A program made the translations under genes and the position numbers. Source: an uncultured Christensenella sp. (GTDB lineage Bacteria > Bacillota > Clostridia > Christensenellales > Borkfalkiaceae). Taken from it: a stretch of DNA of 64,000 bases. Of the stretch, positions 17,069 to 25,532 are shown piece after piece; the first letter of the stretch is position 1; every line of letters begins with the position of its first letter. Where the stretch lies: NCBI GenBank assembly GCA_910586245.1, contig CAJUFY010000002.1, positions 290,431 through 354,430 of the forward strand, given 5' to 3'. The notes beneath the pieces are model-generated. The model searched no databases. It was not told the DNA's origin and worked only from the letters and a program-made list of their open reading frames with translations.

Positions 17069-17728
17069 ATGTCTCAAATTGCAACCACACAACCCCTTTG
17101 GAAGAGGATTTTGTTTTCGGAAGTCATTCTTTCCAAATCGCACGCGCAGAAAATCGCCTACGTAGGGCTTATGACGGCGATATGCATCGTTTCGAATATG
17201 TTTCTGGAATTCAAAATGTTCGACGTGCAGTTTTCGGTAACCATTTTCGCATCCGTGCTTACTGGAATTTTAATCGGTCCGCTTCTCGGCTTTACGGCGG
17301 CGTTCTTGGGCGATCTGATCGGCTTTTTTTACAACAGCTGGGGGATGGTCTACATGCCGTGGGTCGGGCTTTCGGTGGCGACGATGGCGCTCATTTCCGG
17401 ACTCGTGATGAACGGGATTCCCTTAAAATTCAAAGGCGCGGGCTACGTAAAGCTTGCGATCGTATGCGTTCTTGCGCTTATGTTCTGTACGATCGGGATC
17501 AATACCACGGGACTGTATTACTATTACGTGGGAATCGGCGCTTTTTCGGAAAAGGCGATGGATTATATGACGAACGTGCTTGGCACGGGCGCGACGTATT
17601 GGGGGTATACCCTGTTCCGTCTGTTTATCAGCGGACAGATTTACAACAACCTTTTCAATTACGCGCTCTTGTTTCTCGCCGTTCCCTTGCTGAACGCCGC
17701 CAAACCGCTGAAAATTCACATCGCATAA
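17069..17728 (+). CDS. folT: Folate ECF transporter substrate-binding component (FolT-like)
   Basis: A 219-residue integral membrane protein with about six hydrophobic segments and the arrangement of ECF transporter S components, including an N-terminal helix with small residues and the loop LLGFTAAFLGDLIGFFYNS typical of folate/queuosine-type S components. It would bind folate at the outer face and associate with a shared EcfA/EcfT energising module encoded elsewhere. The substrate is assigned mainly from the THF riboswitch upstream, which makes folate far more likely than another vitamin. GGAGG lies 9 bases before the ATG inside the regulatory hairpin. A terminator follows at 17752. Confidence 0.82.
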   Translation: MSQIATTQPLWKRILFSEVILSKSHAQKIAYVGLMTAICIVSNMFLEFKMFDVQFSVTIFASVLTGILIGPLLGFTAAFLGDLIGFFYNSWGMVYMPWVGLSVATMALISGLVMNGIPLKFKGAGYVKLAIVCVLALMFCTIGINTTGLYYYYVGIGAFSEKAMDYMTNVLGTGATYWGYTLFRLFISGQIYNNLFNYALLFLAVPLLNAAKPLKIHIA

Positions 17729-17751
17729 GATTCGCGTGAAAATTTTAATTG

Positions 17752-17777
17752 GTCAACCGCTTGCGGTTGACTTTTTT
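17752..17777 (+). terminator. Intrinsic terminator of folT
   Basis: GTCAACCG (17752-17759) and CGGTTGAC (17764-17771) form a perfect 8-bp stem with a CTTG loop followed by six T. Its 3' arm overlaps the -35 element of the next promoter. Confidence 0.85.
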
Positions 17778-17795
17778 CGTGCGCCGTGGTATGAT
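17767..17795 (+). promoter_or_regulatory. Promoter of the lgt cluster, overlapping the folT terminator
   Basis: TTGACT (17767-17772), 17-base spacer, TATGAT (17790-17795). The predicted start near 17802 lies only about three bases before the lgt ATG. Confidence 0.6.
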
Positions 17796-17804
17796 AAAAA
17801 TACT

Positions 17805-18947
17805 ATGAGTCATTTATTGCTTGCGAATCCTTTGTTCGGCGCTGCGGGCGACGGACGCGGTTTTTACTTTTTCGGATTCGAAATTTATTATTATGCGCTT
17901 TGCATCGTGTCCGGTATGATTGCCGCGGCGGTCGCTTCGGGATTTTTGATGAAACGGCGGAATATGTCTTCCGACTTTATCTTCACGCTGTTCCTGTGCT
18001 GTATTCCCGTGGCGCTTGTGGGGGCGCGGCTCTTTTACTGTATTACGGGCGCAGTTCCGATCAAACAATGGTTGGATGTGCGCGACGGCGGACTTTCTAT
18101 CATCGGCGGCGCTTCCGCAGGCGTTTTGATGGGATTTGTCGTATGCAAGATCAAAAAAGTGAATTTTTTCCGTGCGGCGGACTGCGTCGTTTTGAATATT
18201 CTTCTGGCACACATGTTCGGGCGTTGGGGAAATTTCTTCAACGGTGAAATTTACGGCGCGCCCGTGGCGAACGATTCCATGAAGTGGTTCCCGTTTGCGG
18301 TGCCGATCGACGGCACTTCGGGCATCGGCGCGTTTTCCAATCCGAACGCCACCTGGCACTACGCGTTTTTCTTTTACGAGGGGACGCTTTGCGTGATCTT
18401 CTGGGCACTGCTGTATGCGGCCGCCTGGTATTGGAATAAAAAACCGAACGGTTTGTTTACTTTTTCCTATTTTCTTGTGTACGGCATTATGCGCACGATT
18501 ATGGAGCCGCTGCGGGATCCGCGCGATATTTTGAGCGGAAACAGCGGTATTCCTTGGTCAATGGTGACTTCGATTTTGTATATCGTGCTGGCGGTGGTTG
18601 CCGTCGGGCTCATTCTGTTTTTCAATTACCGCAAAGAGGGTGCGCTGTTCGGCAGTAAAAAGGGAGATCCGTGCGGGATAACCGAATACCTGAAATCTTC
18701 CAAAGACGAAGTGCCGTACTATTCCAAAATCAATATGTTCGGGGATCAGTATCCGCCCAAACCGCCCAAAGAAAAGGGCGAAAGTCTGATAGAGCAGTTT
18801 AAAAATTTGTTCAAAAAGAAAACGGACGAAGAGGACGCGCCGAACGACGCGGAGGAGTGTGGAACGCCCGCCCAAACGGAAACGGAAGAAAAAGCCGGCG
18901 ATACGGCGGAGCAACCCGCGCAAGAGGAAGAACAAAAAGAGGAATGA
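17805..18947 (+). CDS. lgt: Prolipoprotein diacylglyceryl transferase
   Basis: A 380-residue membrane enzyme that moves diacylglycerol from phosphatidylglycerol to the lipobox cysteine of prelipoproteins, the first step of lipoprotein maturation. The family signature HMFGRWGNFFNGEIYG is present, with about seven membrane segments. The last 90 residues are an acidic, low-complexity cytosolic tail rich in E, K and P, longer than in most Lgt proteins. ATG 17805 is chosen because the longer frame starts upstream of a terminator and promoter; no clear ribosome binding site precedes it, so initiation may be nearly leaderless. It heads a coupled cluster that also holds lspA, the second enzyme of lipoprotein maturation. 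Confidence 0.9.
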   Translation: MSHLLLANPLFGAAGDGRGFYFFGFEIYYYALCIVSGMIAAAVASGFLMKRRNMSSDFIFTLFLCCIPVALVGARLFYCITGAVPIKQWLDVRDGGLSIIGGASAGVLMGFVVCKIKKVNFFRAADCVVLNILLAHMFGRWGNFFNGEIYGAPVANDSMKWFPFAVPIDGTSGIGAFSNPNATWHYAFFFYEGTLCVIFWALLYAAAWYWNKKPNGLFTFSYFLVYGIMRTIMEPLRDPRDILSGNSGIPWSMVTSILYIVLAVVAVGLILFFNYRKEGALFGSKKGDPCGITEYLKSSKDEVPYYSKINMFGDQYPPKPPKEKGESLIEQFKNLFKKKTDEEDAPNDAEECGTPAQTETEEKAGDTAEQPAQEEEQKEE

Positions 18948-20374
18948 GAAACCTCGCTCTTTTAACCGATTTATACCAACTCACGATGGGGCAGGGATAT
19001 TTCAACGAAGGCAGTCACGAACGCCTTGCCGTGTTCGATCTCTTTTTTCGCCCCAACAAACTGATTACTTATTCCGTTGCCGCGGGAGCCGAACAGGCGC
19101 TGGAATATCTGGAAAATCTGCATTTCGATGAGGACGATCTCGCCTATCTTCGATCGCTCGGAACGTTTACCGAAGATTTTCTGAAATATTTAAGCACGCT
19201 CCGTTTTACGGGCGAAGCGTTCGGCGTGCGGGAGGGGGAAATCGTCTTTCCCTACGAACCGATTTTTACGGTGCGCGCCCCTCTTTTGCAGGCGCAGCTC
19301 GTGGAAACGGCGTTGCTGACCATCATCAATCATCAGACTTTGATCGCCACCAAAGCCGCGAAAATCTGCGACGCTGCGGGCGGCGGCGTCATGGAGTTCG
19401 GTTTGCGCCGCGCGCAGGGCGCGGATGCCGGCATTTACGGCGCGCGCGCCGCGATCATCGGCGGCTGCGAGGGAACTTCCAACGTGTACGCGGGCAAGCG
19501 GTTTTCTGTTCCCGTTTCGGGCACGATGGCGCACAGCTGGATCATGAACTTCCCGACGGAAGAGGAAGCCTTTCGCGCCTATGCGAAGAGCTTCCCCGAC
19601 GGATGTTTGCTCTTGGTCGACACTTACGATACGTTGAAGAGCGGCGTACCCAACGCCGTTAAAATTTTTCGGGAATTGCGCGCGGGCGGCTTTGAGCCGA
19701 AGGGGATTCGCCTCGATTCGGGCGACTTTGCTTATCTTTCCAAAAAGGCGCGCAAAATGCTCGACGACGCGGGGTTCCCGAACGCGGCAATCTGCGCTTC
19801 GGGCGATCTGGACGAATACTCCATTCGTTCTTTGAAGGAACAGGGCGCGAAAATCGATCTCTGGGGCGTTGGTACGAAGTTGATCACAAGTAGCGATTTG
19901 CCTGCGCTCGGCGGCGTGTATAAGCTCGCCGCAGTATACGAAAACGGCGTGGAAATTCCCAAGATCAAACTTTCGGACAATACGGAAAAGATTACGAATC
20001 CGTCGCTGAAAGAGGTGTACCGCATTTACGACCGAAAGACGGATAAAGCGCTTGCGGACTATATCGTCCGCGCGGGGGAGCATGTGGACGAGGGGAAACC
20101 CCTCGAACTGTTCCATCCCGTCGAAACGTGGAAGCGGATGACGGTGACGGATTTCCGCGCAAGAAAGCTGTGCGAAAAACTGATGGAAAACGGGAGAAGA
20201 ATTTCTCCTTCGCCTTCTCTTCGAGAAATTGCGGCGTACCGGAAACGGGAATCCGCGCGCTTCTGGGAAGAGTATAAGCGGCAGGACGTGCCGCATATCT
20301 ATAAAGTAGATTTGTCCCCCGCGCTATTTGCCCTTAAACGGGAAATGATGGAAACGCTCGGGAAGGGAGTATAG
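18944..20374 (+). CDS. pncB: Nicotinate phosphoribosyltransferase
   Basis: A 476-residue enzyme that makes nicotinate mononucleotide from nicotinate, PRPP and ATP in the NAD salvage (Preiss-Handler) pathway. Seen: the N-terminal LLTDLYQLTMGQGYF, GLRRAQGADAG near residue 153, SGTMAHSW near 194, and LLVDTYDT near 222, the motifs of the family. Length and layout match the bacterial-type enzyme. Its ATG overlaps the lgt stop (ATGA), so it is coupled to lgt although the functions are unrelated. Intact. Confidence 0.93.
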   Translation: MRNLALLTDLYQLTMGQGYFNEGSHERLAVFDLFFRPNKLITYSVAAGAEQALEYLENLHFDEDDLAYLRSLGTFTEDFLKYLSTLRFTGEAFGVREGEIVFPYEPIFTVRAPLLQAQLVETALLTIINHQTLIATKAAKICDAAGGGVMEFGLRRAQGADAGIYGARAAIIGGCEGTSNVYAGKRFSVPVSGTMAHSWIMNFPTEEEAFRAYAKSFPDGCLLLVDTYDTLKSGVPNAVKIFRELRAGGFEPKGIRLDSGDFAYLSKKARKMLDDAGFPNAAICASGDLDEYSIRSLKEQGAKIDLWGVGTKLITSSDLPALGGVYKLAAVYENGVEIPKIKLSDNTEKITNPSLKEVYRIYDRKTDKALADYIVRAGEHVDEGKPLELFHPVETWKRMTVTDFRARKLCEKLMENGRRISPSPSLREIAAYRKRESARFWEEYKRQDVPHIYKVDLSPALFALKREMMETLGKGV

Positions 20375-20375
20375 C

Positions 20376-20858
20376 GTGTTAGGGCTTTATACCAACAAAG
20401 ACGTGCAGCGGCTGGTCAGCCGTTTAAGAAGCGAGTACGGCGAGCAGCTCGAACGGCAGAATTCCGTGCTTGCCGAATTGAAAGAGAAGAACCGTTTTTT
20501 GCAGGCGCGCGTTTCCGAGCTGGAAAGCGAACGGGACAGCGTGTCGGACGCGATCGTGCACGCGGTTGCCGAGGGGGAGCGGATCAAGCGCGAGAGCGCG
20601 CTTGCGGCGCAGAACGAGCGGAAAGAGCTGTTGTTGCTCACGGAAAAATGCAGACTGCTTTCCGATAAAATGGCGCTCGAATATCCCGAAAGCGGCGACA
20701 GCGAAGCGTTCGCTTCCTTTTTGAGCAAATTGCACGAAGCGCTCGGCGAAGAAGCGGAAAGCGGGTTCAATTTGGACGACGTGCTTTCGCCCAAACAGCC
20801 GCTCGATCTCGAACAGCTCTGCATGGATTTGGGACTCATGGAGGAGGAACAGGAATGA
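20376..20858 (+). CDS. Coiled-coil protein of unknown function (DivIVA-like layout)
   Basis: A 160-residue protein starting with GTG at 20376, one base after the pncB stop and preceded by AAGGGAG. Residues 10-110 are strongly heptad-like and charged, suggesting a coiled coil; the C-terminal 45 residues are acidic with LDLEQLCMDLGLM. The overall shape resembles DivIVA/GpsB-type cell-pole proteins, and the position directly before lspA is shared with divIVA-like genes in some Bacillota, but the conserved N-terminal DivIVA motif is not obvious. Its stop overlaps the lspA start. Confidence 0.6.
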   Translation: MLGLYTNKDVQRLVSRLRSEYGEQLERQNSVLAELKEKNRFLQARVSELESERDSVSDAIVHAVAEGERIKRESALAAQNERKELLLLTEKCRLLSDKMALEYPESGDSEAFASFLSKLHEALGEEAESGFNLDDVLSPKQPLDLEQLCMDLGLMEEEQE

Positions 20859-21403
20859 TTGCTCTGGTATGCGGTTTGCTTTGTACCGTTCTGTTGTTTG
20901 CCGATCTCGTTACGAAGATGTTCGCGCATGCAACGATGGTGAATCAAGGCGAATTTTTCCTCGATTTCATCCGTTTGAAGTATCAGCCGAATTCGGGCAT
21001 GATGCTGAGTATTTTCGATAAGAACCCCACTGCAATGGCAGTGATTACGGCGCTTACCGTACTCATGATACTCGGAATCGTATTTTTGTTTTTCACGGTG
21101 TTCCGTCAGAATACGCCCGCGCGCGTTGCGCTGGCTGTGATCGAGGCGGGCGCGATCGGGAATTTCGTAGACAGAGTTTGCCTTGGTTACGTACGCGATT
21201 TTTTGAACGTAAGACCCTTTTTGTTCTTCCCCGAATATACGGCGAACGTTGCGGATATCTGTATTTTGTTCGGGGCGATCGCGCTCATTTTCATCATTTT
21301 GTTTATCGGCAAAACCGCGGCGTTCCCGCTCACGAAAAAATGGCGGGAGCAGGCGAAGGAAGAGGAAGCAAAACGGGAATCCGTACGCGCGAAGAAAAAA
21401 TGA
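20855..21403 (+). CDS. lspA: Lipoprotein signal peptidase (signal peptidase II)
   Basis: A 182-residue membrane aspartic protease that removes signal peptides from diacylglyceryl-modified prolipoproteins. Four membrane segments are visible. The two catalytic aspartates lie in GNFVDRV (near residue 108) and NVADICI (near 136), as in the family. The C-terminus carries a basic tail of about 25 residues. The ATG overlaps the previous stop by 4 bases and follows GGAGG at a good distance. It belongs to the same cluster as lgt, pairing the first two steps of lipoprotein maturation. Confidence 0.92.
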   Translation: MIALVCGLLCTVLLFADLVTKMFAHATMVNQGEFFLDFIRLKYQPNSGMMLSIFDKNPTAMAVITALTVLMILGIVFLFFTVFRQNTPARVALAVIEAGAIGNFVDRVCLGYVRDFLNVRPFLFFPEYTANVADICILFGAIALIFIILFIGKTAAFPLTKKWREQAKEEEAKRESVRAKKK

Positions 21404-22308
21404 CGACGCATACTTTGCAAGCCGAAGGGGAATGCCGCGCCGATGTTTTTTTGAGCAGCCGCACGGGGCTGACCCGTTCGGCGGTGAAAAAACTTGCGGA
21501 AGAGGGCAGAATCACCGCGGACGGCAAGCCCGTGAAAGCGGGACAGACGCTGCGGGCGGGTACCGTGGTGACGCTCGAAGTGCCCGATCCCGTGCCGATT
21601 GCCGCGCTCCCTGAAAATATTCCGATCGAAATCGTTTACGAGGACGACGATATCGCCGTCGTCAACAAACCGCAGGGCATGACGGTGCATGCGGGTGCGG
21701 GCAATTACGAAGGCACGCTCGTGAACGCGCTGTTGTACCGGCTCGGCAGTCTGAGCGGGATTAACGGCGAAATCCGACCCGGGATCGTGCACCGCATCGA
21801 TAAAAACACTTCGGGGCTTTTGGTCGTCGCCAAAAACGACGCCGCGCATCTTTCGCTTTCGGAACAAATTTCCCGAAAAACCTGCAAACGCGAGTACCTC
21901 GCGCTTTTGGAGGGGGTCGTGAAAGAAGAGCAGGGCACGATTGCAACCGAAATCGGCAGGGATCCCAAAGACAGGCTGAAAATGGCGGTTCTGCGTAGCG
22001 GCGGCAGGGAAGCCGTAACCGATTTTTTCGTCGAACGGCGTTACGCTGCAAATACGCTCGTGCGGTTCTCGCTCCGTACGGGGCGCACGCATCAGATCCG
22101 CGTGCATGCCAAACATATCGGGCATCCCGTGGTGGGTGATCCCGAATACGGTTATAAAAAACAGCGGTTTTCGCTGAACGGACAGTTATTGCATGCGTTC
22201 CGCCTGACTTTAACGCACCCGAAAACGGGAAAAGTCATGCAATTCGAAGCGCCGTTGCCCGATTATTTTCTGCGCGTACTCGACGTGCTGGAACGCGAAA
22301 ACGGATAG
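21400..22308 (+). CDS. rluD: RluA/RluD-family pseudouridine synthase
   Basis: A 302-residue enzyme with an N-terminal S4 RNA-binding domain (about 1-75) and the RluA-type catalytic domain, with the catalytic aspartate in HRIDKNTSGLLVVAKN and the conserved GRTHQIRVHAKHIGHPVVGD. Such enzymes convert uridines to pseudouridine in 23S rRNA helix 69 or other sites; the exact target cannot be read from sequence. The start ATG 21400 overlaps the lspA stop (ATGA); the longer upstream frame is a shadow of lspA. The lspA-rluD order is common in Bacillota. Confidence 0.9.
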   Translation: MTTHTLQAEGECRADVFLSSRTGLTRSAVKKLAEEGRITADGKPVKAGQTLRAGTVVTLEVPDPVPIAALPENIPIEIVYEDDDIAVVNKPQGMTVHAGAGNYEGTLVNALLYRLGSLSGINGEIRPGIVHRIDKNTSGLLVVAKNDAAHLSLSEQISRKTCKREYLALLEGVVKEEQGTIATEIGRDPKDRLKMAVLRSGGREAVTDFFVERRYAANTLVRFSLRTGRTHQIRVHAKHIGHPVVGDPEYGYKKQRFSLNGQLLHAFRLTLTHPKTGKVMQFEAPLPDYFLRVLDVLERENG

Positions 22309-22339
22309 GATAAAATCTCTTTTTGGGAGGAAAAATACG

Positions 22340-22873
22340 ATGTTGATTCTCGGTGCGGAGGAAATCCGCCGTTCGGTGCTCCGTCTTGCCGTGCAGGTTT
22401 CGGAGCAGAACAAAGGGGTAGATAATCTCGTGATTCTCGGAATCCGTACGCGGGGCGTGATTCTCGCCCGCCGCATTCAGCGGGAAATCGAACGGCTGGA
22501 AGGGGTAAAAGTTCCCCTCGGAATTCTGGATATCGCGCTCTACCGCGACGATCTTCTCGAAGGCTGCGACGCGGTTTTCCGTGGCAGCGAAGTGGATTTC
22601 AGTTTAGACGGCAAGAACGTCGCCGTCTGCGACGACGTACTGTATACGGGCAGAACGGCGCGCGCCGCGCTTTCGGCGATCTCTTCTTTGGGGCGTGCGA
22701 AAACGGTGAAGCTTTATACGCTCATCGACCGCGGACACCGTGAACTGCCGTTCCGCGCGGACGGCACGGGGAAGAACGTTCCCACTTCCAAAGCGGAAAA
22801 GATCGTGGTGCGGTTCCGTGAAACGGACGGAGAGGATAGCGTTTATCTGCTCAAAAAAGACGAAAAAATTTAA
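22340..22873 (+). CDS. pyrR: PyrR, pyrimidine operon regulator / uracil phosphoribosyltransferase
   Basis: A 177-residue PRPP-binding protein with the motif VAVCDDVLYTGRTARAAL and the family start LGAEEIRRSVLRLA. PyrR binds pyr mRNA leaders when UMP is high and promotes attenuation; it also has weak uracil phosphoribosyltransferase activity. In Bacillota it often heads the pyr operon after lspA and rluD, as here, but no other pyr gene follows, so its targets are elsewhere. GGGAGG precedes the ATG. No PyrR binding loop is obvious in its own leader. Confidence 0.92.
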   Translation: MLILGAEEIRRSVLRLAVQVSEQNKGVDNLVILGIRTRGVILARRIQREIERLEGVKVPLGILDIALYRDDLLEGCDAVFRGSEVDFSLDGKNVAVCDDVLYTGRTARAALSAISSLGRAKTVKLYTLIDRGHRELPFRADGTGKNVPTSKAEKIVVRFRETDGEDSVYLLKKDEKI

Positions 22874-22892
22874 AATTGTTCCGCCGCGTTTC

Positions 22893-22921
22893 TTGCATAT
22901 CGGGCGGCGGGGTGATATAAT
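22893..22921 (+). promoter_or_regulatory. Promoter of a small membrane protein gene
   Basis: TTGCAT (22893-22898), 17-base spacer, TATAAT (22916-22921), 28 bases before the start codon of the next gene. Confidence 0.7.
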
Positions 22922-22948
22922 GAAGAAAAAATAAAAGGCGGTAGAAAT

Positions 22949-23254
22949 ATGGCTAAGAAAAAACAACACAGACAGGCGCCCGTGAGCAACGGTTTGATCA
23001 AGGCTTGCGCGTTCGTCGGCATCGTGATTTCGGCGCTGCTCTTTTTAATCGGCGCGATTCTCAACTGGTGCAAAATGGGCAACGTGACAAATATTCTGCA
23101 CTTCATCGCGCAGCTTACCCTTTTGGTTGCGGTGGCGTTTCCTGCCTGGGATTACGTAAAATATAAGAACCGGACGTGGAGAATCATCTACATGGTGTCG
23201 CTGTTCGTGTACATTTTCGGCGTGGTATTCGGTTTTATCCGCATTTACATCTGA
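22949..23254 (+). CDS. Small membrane protein of unknown function
   Basis: A 101-residue protein with a basic N-terminus (MAKKKQHRQ) and three predicted membrane helices (about 17-42, 47-66 and 76-98). AGGCGG precedes the ATG. It has its own promoter and terminator, so it is a single-gene transcript. I do not recognise the family; neighbours give no hint of function. Confidence 0.75.
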   Translation: MAKKKQHRQAPVSNGLIKACAFVGIVISALLFLIGAILNWCKMGNVTNILHFIAQLTLLVAVAFPAWDYVKYKNRTWRIIYMVSLFVYIFGVVFGFIRIYI

Positions 23255-23270
23255 AAAAACGAGAGATGAA

Positions 23271-23293
23271 AAACGGCTTTCGAGCCGTTTTTT
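23271..23293 (+). terminator. Intrinsic terminator of the small membrane protein gene
   Basis: AAACGGCT and AGCCGTTT form an 8-bp stem with a TTCG loop, followed by T residues. Confidence 0.8.
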
Positions 23294-23294
23294 C

Positions 23295-23323
23295 TTTACA
23301 AAAACGCATTTAAACTTTATAAT
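23295..23323 (+). promoter_or_regulatory. Promoter of der-plsY
   Basis: TTTACA (23295-23300), 17-base spacer, TATAAT (23318-23323), directly after the preceding terminator. Confidence 0.75.
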
Positions 23324-23366
23324 ACAGACGTAAGCGTTCATTCATCTCAGCAAAAAAGGAGTGGCT

Positions 23367-24677
23367 ATGCCGAATCCCGTTATCGCAATCGTCGGCCGTC
23401 CCAACGTGGGGAAGAGTACCTTCTTCAACAAAGTGGCGGGCCGTAAAATATCCATTACGGAAAACCGTCCCGGCGTCACGCGCGACCGCATTACTTGCGA
23501 CGCGGAATGGCGGGGGCGGCCGTTTACGCTCGTCGATACGGGCGGAATCGAACTTAAAAGCGAGGATACCATGTGGCGGCAGATCGCGTTGCAGGCGCAG
23601 CTTGCAATCGATACCGCCGACGTCATTTTGTTTTTTACCGACGCGCGCGAGGGGCTCACTTCCTCCGATTACGACGTTTCGGACGTATTGCGCAAGTGCG
23701 GGAAACCCGTCGTGCTCGTCGTGAACAAGGTGGACGATTATTCTCCCGATAAGCTTTTCGAATTTTATTCGTTGGGGCTCGGCGAACCGTACGCGGTTTC
23801 TTCCGAACATTCCCGCGGGATCGGAGACGTGCTCGATAAAGCTTCCGAATTTTTCGAACGAAAGGACGCAGAGGAGGATTCTTCGCTGAAAATCGCGGTC
23901 GTCGGAAAACCCAACGCGGGCAAGAGTTCGCTCGTCAACAGGTTGCTGGGGCAGGAACGCACCATCGTCACGCCGATCGCGGGAACGACGCGCGACGCCG
24001 TGGACACCCGCTTCGTGCAAAACGGCAAGGAGTATACGATCATCGATACGGCGGGCATCCGCAGGAAGCGTTCCGTAGAGGACGACGTGGAATATTATTC
24101 CGTATTGCGCGCGTTCGACGCGGTGCGACGCGCCGACGTGGTGCTTCTGGTCGTGGACGCGGGCGAAGGGCTCACGGAACAGGACGTAAAGATCGCGGGC
24201 TACGTGCACGAACAGGGCAAGCCTTCGCTCGTGGTCATGAACAAGTGGGATACGATCGAAAAGGATACGAATACCATTTTAAGATTTGAAAAACAACTGA
24301 AAGAAGATCTGAAATTCATGGATTATTTCAAATCCGTATATATTTCGGCAAAGACGGGACAGCGCACCGAAAAACTGCTTGCGCTTGCGGAAGAAGTTTA
24401 CGGGAACGCGGGGAAGCGGGTGCCGACGGGCGAACTCAACGATTTGCTTGCGGACGCCATGCGGGTTTCCGAGCCGCCGTCCTATCTGGGCAGGAGAATG
24501 AAGTTGTATTACGCTTCTCAGGTCGCCGTGCGTCCGCCGCTGTTCGTGCTCATGGTCAACGACGAAAAGCTGTTGCATTTCTCTTACGAGCGGTATCTCG
24601 AAAACGTGATCCGCGGCGCATATGACTTTTCGGGCACGCCGATCAAGATTCAGGTGAGGAATAAAAAGGAATCATGA
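23367..24677 (+). CDS. der: Ribosome biogenesis GTPase Der (EngA)
   Basis: A 436-residue protein with two tandem GTPase domains (P-loops GRPNVGKST near residue 9 and GKPNAGKSS near 182, with NKVD and NKWD specificity motifs) and a C-terminal KH-like domain, the unique layout of Der. It acts in late 50S subunit assembly. ATG 23367 is chosen over the GTG at 23361 because AAGGAG ends at 23361, leaving five bases to the ATG. Its stop overlaps the plsY start (ATGA). Intact. Confidence 0.95.
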   Translation: MPNPVIAIVGRPNVGKSTFFNKVAGRKISITENRPGVTRDRITCDAEWRGRPFTLVDTGGIELKSEDTMWRQIALQAQLAIDTADVILFFTDAREGLTSSDYDVSDVLRKCGKPVVLVVNKVDDYSPDKLFEFYSLGLGEPYAVSSEHSRGIGDVLDKASEFFERKDAEEDSSLKIAVVGKPNAGKSSLVNRLLGQERTIVTPIAGTTRDAVDTRFVQNGKEYTIIDTAGIRRKRSVEDDVEYYSVLRAFDAVRRADVVLLVVDAGEGLTEQDVKIAGYVHEQGKPSLVVMNKWDTIEKDTNTILRFEKQLKEDLKFMDYFKSVYISAKTGQRTEKLLALAEEVYGNAGKRVPTGELNDLLADAMRVSEPPSYLGRRMKLYYASQVAVRPPLFVLMVNDEKLLHFSYERYLENVIRGAYDFSGTPIKIQVRNKKES

Positions 24678-25411
24678 AGGAAATCGCACTCTCGCAATTC
24701 TGGTATTGGATGATTCTGATGGCGGTTGCAAGTTATCTGATCGGCTGTTTTAATTTCGCCGTGCTCATTGCAAAATTCCGCCATAAGGACGTGCGCAAAA
24801 TCGGAAGCGGAAATCCAGGCACGATGAACGTGAGCCGTGAGTTCGGGCTGAAAGTGGGGCTTTTGAATTTCGTGCTCGACGTATGCAAGGGCGGCGTGCC
24901 CGCGCTTGTAAGCTATCTCGTATTCCGCGATTATTATTTCGGCGGAACGGAAATCGTCGTTTCCGATTTCACCCGCTACTTCTGCGGCGTTTTCGTGATC
25001 GTCGGACACGTCTATCCCGTCACCATGAAGTTCCGCGGAGGAAAGGGCATCGCTTCGACGCTGGGGCTGTTTCTGTTCAGCATTTCGTGCGAAAATCCCG
25101 TTTATATTCCGATTCTGCTCGGCGGATACGCTTTGATCTTGCTATACATCGCGCTCACCGAGTGGGGGTCGATGGGCTCTTTGATCGGGGTTACCGGTTT
25201 CAGCCTGTGGCAGGGGATGATCTTCTTTTTGCGCTACGATCACGTGCTTGGGAACGGTTGGGTGATCGGGACGTTCCTGTTGTTGCTTGCGCTCAATTTT
25301 TTAACCTGGTTCGCGCACCGCATGAACATCGTCCGCTTGTTCGCGGGGGAGGAACACCATACTTCCGTAAGAAAACTGTCGAAGGGCAAGCGCGGCATGA
25401 AAAATATGTAA
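24674..25411 (+). CDS. plsY: Glycerol-3-phosphate acyltransferase PlsY
   Basis: A 245-residue membrane enzyme that transfers acyl groups from acyl-phosphate to glycerol-3-phosphate, the first step of phospholipid synthesis in most Gram-positive bacteria. Family motifs visible: the glycine-rich IGSGNPGTMNVSR near residue 42, and FRGGKGIAST near 118. Hydrophobic segments fit the usual five or more membrane passes. Slightly longer than the common length of about 200 residues. Coupled to der by an ATGA overlap; a terminator follows. Confidence 0.93.
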   Translation: MKEIALSQFWYWMILMAVASYLIGCFNFAVLIAKFRHKDVRKIGSGNPGTMNVSREFGLKVGLLNFVLDVCKGGVPALVSYLVFRDYYFGGTEIVVSDFTRYFCGVFVIVGHVYPVTMKFRGGKGIASTLGLFLFSISCENPVYIPILLGGYALILLYIALTEWGSMGSLIGVTGFSLWQGMIFFLRYDHVLGNGWVIGTFLLLLALNFLTWFAHRMNIVRLFAGEEHHTSVRKLSKGKRGMKNM

Positions 25412-25421
25412 TCAAAACTTT

Positions 25422-25457
25422 GGGCGGAGGTACGCACGTGCCTCCGCCCGATTTTTT
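25422..25457 (+). terminator. Intrinsic terminator after plsY
   Basis: GGGCGGAGG (25422-25430) pairs with CCTCCGCCC (25441-25449), followed after GA by six T. Confidence 0.85.
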
Positions 25458-25486
25458 ATCGATTCGGAAAAATTTTCCAAAAAAAG

Positions 25487-25514
25487 TGAGTAATCCATTG
25501 TTCTCAAACGTTTT
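25487..25514 (+). promoter_or_regulatory. Candidate ECF-type promoter upstream of the sigma factor gene
   Basis: No sigma-A consensus is visible between the plsY terminator and the sigma gene. TGAGTAAT (25487-25494) and CGTTTT (25509-25514) are spaced as ECF -35 and -10 elements, which would suit autoregulation. This is only a suggestion. Confidence 0.3.
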
Positions 25515-25532
25515 AACGGTAGGAGGTTCGCG

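Noticed and set aside
21178..21399. An N-terminally longer pseudouridine synthase
   Set aside because: The extra codons are a frame shadow of lspA; the ATG at 21400 overlapping the lspA stop starts the S4 domain.
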